Positions 18,408-26,870 of a stretch of 64,000 bases of DNA are shown in pieces. A program made the translations under genes and the position numbers. The DNA is from Gammaproteobacteria bacterium (lineage in GTDB: Bacteria > Pseudomonadota > Gammaproteobacteria > CAISUE01). How positions within the stretch are numbered: the stretch's first letter is position 1; each line of letters begins with the position of its first letter. The stretch is from positions 62,001-126,000 of the forward strand of contig JAJNBD010000005.1 of NCBI GenBank assembly GCA_021156105.1. Direction: 5' to 3'. The notes beneath the pieces are model-generated. The model had not been told where the DNA came from. It did not search any database and worked only from the letters and a program-made list of their open reading frames with translations.

Positions 18408-20300
18408 CTACTCTGCAGGTAAGCCTGCTGTTTTTCCACCCGGACAAAACGTTACGGTATAATTCACCGCACTTTGACCATTATTTGAAGGGCAAGTAAA
18501 GGTTGAAGATTTGTCATCAAATGGATAAACATAGGCCGATGGGCAAGCTTTCTTTAACCACACTAACCCAGGCAATACCTGGCCGGTATTACTTGGATAA
18601 CTCCCCCCACCCCAATTACTATTAGGGTACTGGCACTGTGTGACAATCGAAGGATTGGTTGGAACTGTTATTCCTTGATTCTGCCAGTTGGTGCAGCCAC
18701 AGCAAGTAGAACTTGCAGCCCCTACATTAAAGCAACTCGTTGCCGCATCTCCCGTACATTGCAAGAGATTAATCATGCTATTCCCACCAAAAGGACCAGC
18801 TGTGCAATCCACGATGCCATCAACATTAAAACTAGCATTCGTTGCACAAATTTCATTTTGATTCCAATAGCCTAATGCCGTACCACAAACCGTACTAGCA
18901 GAGCCCGCGGAAGGCGAAGTACCAATTTGCGTCAAGCTTAAACCACAACGATAACGCGTATTAATCGCTTCGCAAGCCGTATCACTAGAGCATGTGGTTC
19001 CATCATCGGTGTCCACCCACCGATAAGCCAAGGAAGACAAAGGCGGCGTGAAATCCCAGCTGCAAGCTCCCAAAGTTCCATTGGCCGTGACCGCATTGGA
19101 AACGCTACCCGCACTTCCACAGATGTAAGGATTTGCATAAGGATTGGTTGCGGAAGGATTTGAAATATTCATGTCAATTGGGACACTTACACCGTTGATA
19201 ATAGTGACGTCATAGGTATCTGGCATTTTACTTACAAAAGTTGCTTCTGCTTGGGTAGACGGCGCGCCAAAACCTTCACCAATTGCACAACCACCATTAC
19301 CGTCACCAGCGCCGTTAACATTACAATCGGCTGTTTTACAAGTAAACTTATGCGCATCAGAATCAAACGTGCAATTAGTACGACCCGCAAAACCGCCACC
19401 CCAGAGCAGCGCATAGCCATTGACACTAGAATGATCGGTTAAAGTTACCGTATCTTTTGCTGGCGAGCCGCTGCTATAAGGCGCCAATTGATAATGATTC
19501 GTTGATGCATGCGCGGGAGCTGGCGTATCCCAGTAGCATTGATGGTTACTGAGATTACAGGCAGAGCCCGCAAGGCAGTCGTTATTACTAGCACAATAAG
19601 TACATGCCGCATGTGTGGTAGGTGGAGAACCTGCTGGAACCGCACATGTTCCGCTATGCGCATTTAAACAATCTTGGTCAGAATCACAAGCTCCACCCCC
19701 ACAATGCCCACCCACACAAGTTGAATAAGTATAAGCAGCGCAGTCGGCATTACTATGACAAGCATGGAAGCTATCTTTATTTTTTGCAGGAACAGATGAA
19801 GAAGCAAGGCCCAAAGCCACGGTAAATGGACAATAATTTTGGAAAGTCACGCTGCGATCGCTGGTCGGTGAAATACGAATAGGAACACTAATGGTTTTAG
19901 AGGCTTTTCGACCATTGGTTTGTTGAAACAGCACAGTCCCGGTAATGGTTCCACTAGCAGCCGATGACGCACTTAGCGTAAGGTTTACCGTATTAGGGGA
20001 ACCCGAATAAATACCCACACCACCAGCACTGGTGCAACCATTGGCGCCAAATGAGCCTGACAACGCAGGATGGCTACTAGTAAATGAGCAATGTACTGTC
20101 ATTGGCTGTGACTGCGGTGCATTTGTTGATAATGTATAGCTCAATACTTGAGAACTAGCTTTCACCATTCCCTGCACAACCGATGTAGAGGTAACTGATA
20201 ACGTTGGTGTCGATAAAACTGATTCATCAGTCTCTGCGAAACACTTGCCTAAAAACATGCTACCCACGAATGCTAAAACCAATATTTTTTTCGTACCCAT
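18408..20300 (-). CDS. secreted thaumatin-like protein with Cys-rich insert
   Basis: 630 residues. A signal peptide (about 1-22) is followed by an Ig-like Thr/Ser-rich region (about 27-145). The thaumatin fold starts at VTFQNYCPFTVALG (about 151) and shows the family signature GRTNC...C.TADC (306-326), the AEATF and DTYDVTIINGVSVPIDM segments, and the ending ACPSAYVYPFDDKSSTFTC...YTVTFCP. A Cys-rich insert of about 75 residues (181-256) splits the first part. Thaumatin-like proteins are mostly from plants, fungi and animals; some bind or cleave glucans. ATG 20300 is chosen because AAAGG lies 9 bases upstream. Confidence 0.88.
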   Translation of the reverse strand: MGTKKILVLAFVGSMFLGKCFAETDESVLSTPTLSVTSTSVVQGMVKASSQVLSYTLSTNAPQSQPMTVHCSFTSSHPALSGSFGANGCTSAGGVGIYSGSPNTVNLTLSASSAASGTITGTVLFQQTNGRKASKTISVPIRISPTSDRSVTFQNYCPFTVALGLASSSVPAKNKDSFHACHSNADCAAYTYSTCVGGHCGGGACDSDQDCLNAHSGTCAVPAGSPPTTHAACTYCASNNDCLAGSACNLSNHQCYWDTPAPAHASTNHYQLAPYSSGSPAKDTVTLTDHSSVNGYALLWGGGFAGRTNCTFDSDAHKFTCKTADCNVNGAGDGNGGCAIGEGFGAPSTQAEATFVSKMPDTYDVTIINGVSVPIDMNISNPSATNPYANPYICGSAGSVSNAVTANGTLGACSWDFTPPLSSLAYRWVDTDDGTTCSSDTACEAINTRYRCGLSLTQIGTSPSAGSASTVCGTALGYWNQNEICATNASFNVDGIVDCTAGPFGGNSMINLLQCTGDAATSCFNVGAASSTCCGCTNWQNQGITVPTNPSIVTQCQYPNSNWGGGSYPSNTGQVLPGLVWLKKACPSAYVYPFDDKSSTFTCPSNNGQSAVNYTVTFCPGGKTAGLPAE

Positions 20301-20346
20301 AAAAAACATCCTTTCATCTTGCGCAAATTAGTTTGCACAGATTTCG

Positions 20347-21111
20347 TTAAAATAAGTAAGTAAATCCTAATAAAACTGACTGCGTTGAAAGCCCAATATG
20401 CAAAGGCGCGGTAACGGTTAAACCATCAGTACCTGATTTCGCAGGCGATGCATTACCAAGATGGGTGTAAAGATAACGTAGAGAAACATCAAACTTTGGA
20501 GTTAAAAAGAATTTGGCGCCGCCACCTAATGTGTAAGCAAATTGATTTAAGCTGTTTTCATTCATCGTAAGGCTTTGCCCTGATTCTGGTCCACCAATAG
20601 GCGTATCCGCATAACTCGCCGCATTACGCGCCACCCCCACCCCTGTTTCTAAAAAAGGATATAAGTATTTTCCTATTGGGTGAAAAGTCCATTCGCTATC
20701 TAGCATTAAGCGACGGCTGTTAATAGGAATGTGATAAGTAAAACTATCATACTCTTGTAGCTGATATTCCCACACATCCCCATTTTGCGATGTGTTAAAA
20801 GTAAAGTAACCTATACCCAAGGACAGATCATGCAAAAGATAAGCTTGGCCTTGTTTGACAGCAGGCATGACAAAACGGTAAGCGGCGCCTACACCAGCAG
20901 TAAAATTTCTTTGCTCTTCTTGAGATGGCACAGGGACCAAGGTATCTGTTTGGCCATCTAAATAAATATAAGCAGGACTAATATCCGTCCAAGTTGTTCC
21001 TCCAAAAAGGTTTATTTGAACCCCAGAGGTATCAACACTTGCCATAGCAGGAAATATAAAAAACAACACACTCAATGTACTAAGCCTTTGCAGCCCTCGT
21101 CGCATATTCAA
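20347..21111 (-). CDS. outer-membrane beta-barrel protein
   Basis: 254 residues with a signal peptide ending near residue 24 (PAMA). The rest alternates polar and hydrophobic residues in strands, with conserved barrel-like stretches such as GVGAAYRF, YPFLETGVGVA and TLGGGAKFFLTPKFDVSLRYLY. It ends in LGFTYLF, the terminal aromatic signature recognised by the Bam complex. It is the OmpA/Opa-like eight-stranded type by size. It lies just downstream of the thaumatin-like gene's promoter side, same strand, and may be co-regulated. Confidence 0.8.
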   Translation of the reverse strand: MNMRRGLQRLSTLSVLFFIFPAMASVDTSGVQINLFGGTTWTDISPAYIYLDGQTDTLVPVPSQEEQRNFTAGVGAAYRFVMPAVKQGQAYLLHDLSLGIGYFTFNTSQNGDVWEYQLQEYDSFTYHIPINSRRLMLDSEWTFHPIGKYLYPFLETGVGVARNAASYADTPIGGPESGQSLTMNENSLNQFAYTLGGGAKFFLTPKFDVSLRYLYTHLGNASPAKSGTDGLTVTAPLHIGLSTQSVLLGFTYLF

Positions 21112-21187
21112 TTCCTTTTGCAGAATGACTTCTTTAGATTCAAGCGATTCATAAATAATACATGCTTTTGAAACTTCAAAAACACTA

Positions 21188-22525
21188 TTAAACTGTTTTT
21201 TTATAGCGCATAGAAAAGCTCAAGTTAAAGCGCCGCTTGCATAAAATAGCACCACTAATACTTAAAGCTAATTGTGCAAACACGATAGCAATTGCCGAGC
21301 CTAAGATACCCCAAATTGGGCACAAAAGCACAGAGGTTAATACTAAAATACCCACAACTAAAATAGAAACCTTCAACAATATTTGATTTTGTGCAGAGTA
21401 TTGCAAAATGGGCAACGTTAAACCCACACTAATCGCCAAAAAATTACCAGCAGCATAGATTAGCAGATAAGGATAACCCAGGGAAAATTCTGCACCAAAA
21501 AAACTTAAAAAAGATTTGCCGAAAATGATAATTAAAAGAAAAATCAACAGCGCATAGGAAAAAATGATACGCTGACTTTTGGTAAAGATACGCTGTAACG
21601 CCACTTGATCATTTGATTTAATCGCCACGCTAAGCAAATTCTGTACAATAATTAAAACCGCACTATAACCAATCCACATTGTGCCAACGATAGTAATAAT
21701 TGCCGACAAAATACCTACTTCTTTCGGATAATGACTGAGAATTCTGAAAATAATTAATGCTAGTGTATCCAAATTAGCAATCAAAAACCCCATCCCCAGT
21801 AAATTTAAAGACGAAACCAGCCAAGCGCGAAATTGCATTTGTGATAGAGAGGGGCGCGGAAAGCGAAACACCTTAAGTACAAAAGCATACTCTACTAAAG
21901 TAATTACAATTAAACTTAAAAAATATAAACCCAAAGCATTGAAAATATGCATGGGGAAGTGAAGCATATAAGCAATAACTAAAAAAATTCCTAGTAAAAA
22001 AGGCCGCGCAATGCTACTTAAAACACTTGTCGCAATAGGATATCCAGCAATACGCAAGACTTTACTTAAAAGTATCCAAAGGCTTGCAATTGGAATGGCC
22101 CAAATAAAAAACACTCCCGGATAATGCTGCCACAAGCGATGGATATCTGGCAGGTAATTTCCAGATTCATCTAACAATAAATTCACCAAACAAAAAGCAA
22201 CGCCTAAAATAAAAATTACACTATAAAAAACACCTAAAAAGATTTTTAAAAATCGCAAAAATCCGTATGCATGCTCAACATCTGAATCCTTAAGATAACC
22301 TGGCAGATACCGCATAATCGACTTATCACAGCCTAGCAAGATCACTAAACTTAATACTCGAATACCATTGGTAATAACCGCATATTCACCGTAATTTTCT
22401 GCTCCTAAATGCCGCGCCAAAAAAATGTTAATACTATAACGGCAAAAAAAGTTTGCCACGAGAATAATAATCGCGATAAAACTTGCTTTAACAAAAAAAT
22501 CTTTGGTATTTTCAGAAGCATTCAT
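21188..22525 (-). CDS. oligosaccharide flippase family protein (Wzx-like)
   Basis: About 445 residues with 12 or more membrane segments. The N-terminal pattern FFxRxSINIFLARHLGAENYGEYAV is typical of Wzx/RfbX polysaccharide flippases in the MOP superfamily, which translocate lipid-linked oligosaccharides across the inner membrane. ATG 22525 is preferred over a TTG 17 codons upstream. No glycosyltransferase cluster is adjacent, which is unusual for a Wzx, so its substrate cannot be inferred. Confidence 0.82.
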   Translation of the reverse strand: MNASENTKDFFVKASFIAIIILVANFFCRYSINIFLARHLGAENYGEYAVITNGIRVLSLVILLGCDKSIMRYLPGYLKDSDVEHAYGFLRFLKIFLGVFYSVIFILGVAFCLVNLLLDESGNYLPDIHRLWQHYPGVFFIWAIPIASLWILLSKVLRIAGYPIATSVLSSIARPFLLGIFLVIAYMLHFPMHIFNALGLYFLSLIVITLVEYAFVLKVFRFPRPSLSQMQFRAWLVSSLNLLGMGFLIANLDTLALIIFRILSHYPKEVGILSAIITIVGTMWIGYSAVLIIVQNLLSVAIKSNDQVALQRIFTKSQRIIFSYALLIFLLIIIFGKSFLSFFGAEFSLGYPYLLIYAAGNFLAISVGLTLPILQYSAQNQILLKVSILVVGILVLTSVLLCPIWGILGSAIAIVFAQLALSISGAILCKRRFNLSFSMRYKKTV

Positions 22526-22705
22526 AGGTGGCAATAGTTTAAACAAATAAAGTCGATTATTTCTTATCTTTAGCAAGTTTGCAATGCCATATCAACGCGG
22601 ACATATAGCACTTTAAAGATGTTTTGAAAGGCCTCAGGCATGCTTTAGCTAGCCATCTCCTATGGTAACTTGCTAAAATAACCTTTTTCCCATCACTAAT
22701 CCCTT

Positions 22706-23728
22706 ATGAATAAAGATAAGCTACTTTTCCGTGTTGTTTGTTTTGCAGCTTTATTAGCTTTTTGTGTGGTTTTATTAGGCGCTTACACACGCTTAAAAGA
22801 TGCGGGTTTAGGCTGCCCAGATTGGCCTGGCTGCTATGGCCATTTAGTGGTACCACAAGGTGAGCAAGCAAAAGCCGCCGGCCAAGCCTTTGGGAATGTC
22901 ACTGTTGAAGCACCTAAAGCTTGGGCAGAAATGACGCATCGCTATGTTGCGGGCACCTTAGGCATGTTAATTTTATTTATTGTTATCCGCGCTATTACCA
23001 CACGGAAAAAATATGCAACACCTGTTGGCTTACCGGTCATTATTGCACTTCTTGTGATCCTGCAAGCCTCTTTAGGTCGATGGACGGTCACTTTAAAGCT
23101 CTTACCCCCCGTTGTGATGTTTCACTTATTAGGCGGCATGACGTTAACCGTTTTACTTTCTTTGCTTGCCTTAAGACTGGGGCAATTTTTTACTAATATT
23201 GTTGCGGAAGATTACCGCCGCTTTCGTTTTTGGGCTGCACTAGGATTAGCGCTTTTAATAGGCCAAATTATTTTAGGTGGCTGGACAAGCGCCAATTATG
23301 CTTCGCTGGCTTGTACGGATTTCCCAACTTGTAATGGCACTTTTCTCCCTGACCTGCATTTTTCCCATGCATTTAGCATTATGGATAAAATTGGCATTAA
23401 CTACCAAGGGGGTATATTAGATCAAGCAAGCAAAGTGACTATTCAATTTTGCCATCGCTTTGGCGCCTTGATTGTTTTCTCTTATTGGTTGTTGTTGTGC
23501 TTAACTATGCTTGGCACAGCCCGTTCAAAAGCATTGTTACGTTTTGCTGTGGTTGTGCTTATTTTGCTTGTATCACAAGTTGGCCTAGGAATTATGAATA
23601 TTGTATTAAGCTTACCGCTGCATGTGGCCGTTAGCCATAACGCAGTCGCCACTTTATTACTTACGACGGTTGTCGCATTAAATTATGCCTTAACCCCCAA
23701 ACCTCTTAGGACTGTCGATGTCAATTAA
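22706..23728 (+). CDS. ctaA: heme A synthase (COX15/CtaA family)
   Basis: A membrane enzyme that oxidises heme O to heme A for aa3-type cytochrome oxidases. It is 340 residues with eight membrane segments in two four-helix halves. Heme-ligand histidines are visible in AEMTHRYVAG (about residue 78), FHLLGG, FCHRFGA and SHNAVA. The early GCPDWPGC segment is a family hallmark, echoed by CTDFPTCNG in the second half. It overlaps ctaB by 11 bases, so the two are co-translated. Confidence 0.95.
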   Translation: MNKDKLLFRVVCFAALLAFCVVLLGAYTRLKDAGLGCPDWPGCYGHLVVPQGEQAKAAGQAFGNVTVEAPKAWAEMTHRYVAGTLGMLILFIVIRAITTRKKYATPVGLPVIIALLVILQASLGRWTVTLKLLPPVVMFHLLGGMTLTVLLSLLALRLGQFFTNIVAEDYRRFRFWAALGLALLIGQIILGGWTSANYASLACTDFPTCNGTFLPDLHFSHAFSIMDKIGINYQGGILDQASKVTIQFCHRFGALIVFSYWLLLCLTMLGTARSKALLRFAVVVLILLVSQVGLGIMNIVLSLPLHVAVSHNAVATLLLTTVVALNYALTPKPLRTVDVN

Positions 23729-24587
23729 TTTTCGCGCATACTACGAACTTACTAAACCCCGCGTCGTCATGCTAATGCTGCTTACAGCCGTGGTTGGCAT
23801 GTTTTTGGCCGTACCTGGCTTACCACCTACCAATCTAATGCTGTGGGGTTTAATTGGTATTGGCTTATCCGCTGGCGGTGCTGCAGTCATTAACCACCTT
23901 GTTGATGAGCGCTTTGATGCCATTATGCGCCGCACCCAAAGCCGACCATTACCCACCGGCCAAGTTAAGCCAAGCCAAGCCTTAATTTTTGCGATTTTGC
24001 TTAGCATCATTGGTTTAAGCATTTTAATCTTTCTCGTAAATCCATTAACCGCCATACTCACTTTTTTTAGCTTAATTGGTTATGCCGTAATTTATACAAT
24101 TTATTTAAAACATGCCACGCCGCAGAATATTGTGATTGGCGGTTTAGCTGGCGCGATGCCGCCCTTACTTGGTTGGTGTGCAATAACCAACAATATTAAC
24201 CCTAATGCATTATTGCTTGTGTTAATTATTTTTGTTTGGACGCCACCGCATTTTTGGGCATTAGCCATCCACCGCCACAAAGAATATCAAAATGTAGCCA
24301 TTCCCATGCTGCCAGTAACACATGGTATAGAATTCACCAAACTTTCTGTCTTTTTATACACGATATTACTCATCCCTGTTAGCCTTTTACCTTTTGTATT
24401 TGGCATGTCAGGTAAAATTTATTTAATTGGCACAACGCTTTTAGATATTGGTTTTTTATATTGGGTATGCCGCTTAACCTTTGGCAAGCACCCAGCCAAT
24501 GGCATTAAAACCTTTTGGTATTCGATTTGGTATTTAATGATTTTATTTGTAGTACTTTTGGTTGATCACTATTACTTTTTAGGTTAA
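23718..24587 (+). CDS. ctaB: protoheme IX farnesyltransferase (heme O synthase)
   Basis: A UbiA-family prenyltransferase that adds a farnesyl group to heme B, making heme O, the substrate of CtaA. It is 289 residues with about nine membrane segments. The first Asp-rich motif NHLVDERFDAIMRRT (about 56-70) and the second loop around RHKEYQ are present. It forms an operon with ctaA; together they show that the organism builds a heme A (or O) terminal oxidase. The symbol cyoE is used for the same enzyme elsewhere. Confidence 0.95.
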   Translation: MSINFRAYYELTKPRVVMLMLLTAVVGMFLAVPGLPPTNLMLWGLIGIGLSAGGAAVINHLVDERFDAIMRRTQSRPLPTGQVKPSQALIFAILLSIIGLSILIFLVNPLTAILTFFSLIGYAVIYTIYLKHATPQNIVIGGLAGAMPPLLGWCAITNNINPNALLLVLIIFVWTPPHFWALAIHRHKEYQNVAIPMLPVTHGIEFTKLSVFLYTILLIPVSLLPFVFGMSGKIYLIGTTLLDIGFLYWVCRLTFGKHPANGIKTFWYSIWYLMILFVVLLVDHYYFLG

Positions 24588-24595
24588 ATAATCTT

Positions 24596-24898
24596 ATGAT
24601 AAAACGTATCTTTTTTATCTTTACGTTAAGCTTAGGGCTGACAACTGTTTGGGCAGACGCGACTTTACCCAATGATAACAACTTAGCTTTAAACGACGAC
24701 CCTTCATCGCTCAGCAATCCTGGTGATTTAAATGACGAAGATAGGCTTTCACAGCTGAACCCAAATCTTGACAATCTTAATGGCAGCAGTGGTTTTGCTA
24801 AAAACAGCTTAAACCCTGATGACACAGGTAACGATGATGTTGATCTTGATAGCAACAGCGATCCCGACTCACTTAACACAGATACTCCTTATGCATAA
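24596..24898 (+). CDS. acidic Asn/Asp-rich exported small protein
   Basis: 100 residues. A signal peptide (MIKR, hydrophobic core, VWA cleavage near residue 20) precedes an 80-residue mature part that is strongly acidic and almost free of Lys and Arg. It carries repeated LN boxes: ALNDD, DLNDE, QLNPN, NLNGS, SLNPD, SLNTD. The gene starts 8 bases after ctaB and overlaps amgK by 8 bases, so it is embedded in an operon. Divalent cation binding is conceivable but not shown. I recognise no family. Confidence 0.6.
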   Translation: MIKRIFFIFTLSLGLTTVWADATLPNDNNLALNDDPSSLSNPGDLNDEDRLSQLNPNLDNLNGSSGFAKNSLNPDDTGNDDVDLDSNSDPDSLNTDTPYA

Positions 24899-25916
24899 TC
24901 GACACGAACACAGTCAAACCTGGCTAAAGCAACAGCTGATAGCCATGGGTCATGATCAATACACCATCTCCGCGCTGCCTGGCGACGCAAGCTTCCGCCG
25001 CTACTTTCGCGTTGCAGCACCTAAAGAAAGTTTTTTATTTATGGACGCTCCACCAGAGCTTGAAAATTCTTATGATTTTTCTGCTATTGGCAAAACGTAT
25101 CGCACAAACAATATTCACACCCCCAAAATTTTTGCCGAGGATCTCGAGCGTGGCTTCCTACTGATTGAAGACTTTGGCCATCAACTCTTGAGCCAAGCAT
25201 TAACAGAAAATAATGCGGAAGAACTTTACCGCCGCTGCTATGAGATTTTGCCGCATATTCAAGCTTGCCAAAAAATTCCTGGCTGGGAATTACCACACTT
25301 TGTTACGCAACTACTCGAGGTCGAATTAAAAAATTTTTACGATTGGTGTTTAATCCAATTTGCCGAATTAACACTGAGTGCAAATGAAGAAAATTTAATC
25401 CAGCAAACTTTTGCGCAGCTTAAAGCTAGCGCAGCAGAACAACCCCAAGTTGGTGTACATCGTGATTACCACTCACGCAATTTAATGGTGTTACAAGATG
25501 AAAAGATCGGCGTCATTGATTTTCAAGATGCAGTGATTGGCCCTTTTACTTATGACTTAGTTTCTCTCTTGCGTGATTGTTATATCGCATGGCCTATAGA
25601 AAAAGTTCATGCTTGGGTAAAAAATTATTTTGAGGCGCATATTGATCACTCGCAATATAGTTTTGAACAATATCGCCGCTGGTTTGATTGGATGGGCATT
25701 CAGCGCCACTTAAAAGCAATTTTTATTTTTTGTCGCAAATATTTACGCGATGGTTCTACATTTTATTTGGGCGATATTCCACGTACACTTAATTATGTAT
25801 TAACAATATCTGCCCAATATCCTGAGCTTAAAAATTTTCATGATTTTATTGAACAACGCTTAGCTCCCCCACTATTAGCACGTATTAAGAAAATTCTTTC
25901 TGAACATCATGCCTAA
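24891..25916 (+). CDS. amgK: AmgK-like sugar kinase (aminoglycoside phosphotransferase family)
   Basis: 341 residues with an APH-type kinase fold: a nucleotide-binding start at LPGDASFRRYFR (about 29-40), the catalytic loop HRDYHSRN at 190-197, and the metal-binding IDFQDA at 209-214. The closest family I recognise is AmgK, the N-acetylmuramate/N-acetylglucosamine anomeric kinase of cell-wall recycling in gammaproteobacteria. The usual partner murU is not next to it; dusA follows with an 8-base overlap. The kinase fold is certain, the substrate is inferred. Confidence 0.82.
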   Translation: MHNRHEHSQTWLKQQLIAMGHDQYTISALPGDASFRRYFRVAAPKESFLFMDAPPELENSYDFSAIGKTYRTNNIHTPKIFAEDLERGFLLIEDFGHQLLSQALTENNAEELYRRCYEILPHIQACQKIPGWELPHFVTQLLEVELKNFYDWCLIQFAELTLSANEENLIQQTFAQLKASAAEQPQVGVHRDYHSRNLMVLQDEKIGVIDFQDAVIGPFTYDLVSLLRDCYIAWPIEKVHAWVKNYFEAHIDHSQYSFEQYRRWFDWMGIQRHLKAIFIFCRKYLRDGSTFYLGDIPRTLNYVLTISAQYPELKNFHDFIEQRLAPPLLARIKKILSEHHA

Positions 25917-26868
25917 CCCGCTCAGCCATTTATTTTGCGTCGCACCAATGATTGATTGGACTGATAAGCATTGCCGTTATTTTCATCGCTTATTAAGCCA
26001 ACATGCTTTGCTTTATACAGAGATGATTACAACAGGTGCTATTTTATTTGGCGATCGCGAGCGATTCCTCAGCGTTAATCCTGTTGAGCATCCTATCGCA
26101 TTACAGCTTGGTGGGGCTGATCCAAAAGCTTTAGCAGAATGCGCCAGCATTGGCGAATCCTATGGCTATGATGAAATTAATATGAATGTTGGCTGCCCCT
26201 CAGACCGCGTACAAAGCGGAAAATTTGGCGCATGTTTAATGGCTGAACCCAATTTAGTTGGCGATTGTATTGCAGCTATGCAAGCAAAAGTAAAGATTCC
26301 CGTCACGGTTAAAACCCGCATTGGCATTGATGATTCTGCCGAAAAAGACTTTTTATGGCGTTTTATAGAAATTGTTAAAACCGCCGGCTGCCAGACCTTT
26401 ATTATTCATGCACGTAAAGCTTGGCTAAAAGGCTTAAGCCCTAAAGAAAACCGTGAAATTCCCCCACTGCGTTATGAAATTGCTGCTGCCTTGAAAAAAG
26501 ATTTTTCTGATTTAGAAATTATTTTAAATGGCGGGATTTTAACCTTAGAAGAAGGATTACAGCATTTAGAAAGCTTTGATGGCATTATGCTTGGCCGTGC
26601 AGCTTATCACAATCCTTACTTATTAAGCGAAGTGGATGCCAAAATTTTTGCTTCTTCAACGCCCCAAAAAACTCGCCAAGAAATTATTCATAAGCTCATA
26701 CCTTACTGCGAACAGCAAATGCAGCAAGGTACTCCGTTACACGCCATTACGCGGCATATTTTAGGTTTATGGCACGGCGAGCCAGGGGCCCGAAAAATCC
26801 GCCAAGTCTTAAGTGACCATAAAATTAGCGAAACAGAAAAGCTAAGCTTTCTGCTATCACTAAATTAA
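25909..26868 (+). CDS. dusA: tRNA-dihydrouridine(20/20a) synthase
   Basis: A flavin enzyme that reduces U20/U20a in the tRNA D-loop using NADPH. It is 319 residues with a TIM-barrel start APMIDWTDKHCR, then LYTEMITTGA, and the catalytic cysteine in MNVGCPSDRVQSGKFGACLM (Cys96). The C-terminal helical tRNA-binding domain includes the HILGLWHGEPGARKIR stretch. These patterns favour DusA over DusB and DusC. It is translationally coupled to the upstream kinase. Confidence 0.95.
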   Translation: MPNPLSHLFCVAPMIDWTDKHCRYFHRLLSQHALLYTEMITTGAILFGDRERFLSVNPVEHPIALQLGGADPKALAECASIGESYGYDEINMNVGCPSDRVQSGKFGACLMAEPNLVGDCIAAMQAKVKIPVTVKTRIGIDDSAEKDFLWRFIEIVKTAGCQTFIIHARKAWLKGLSPKENREIPPLRYEIAAALKKDFSDLEIILNGGILTLEEGLQHLESFDGIMLGRAAYHNPYLLSEVDAKIFASSTPQKTRQEIIHKLIPYCEQQMQQGTPLHAITRHILGLWHGEPGARKIRQVLSDHKISETEKLSFLLSLN

Positions 26869-26870
26869 AC

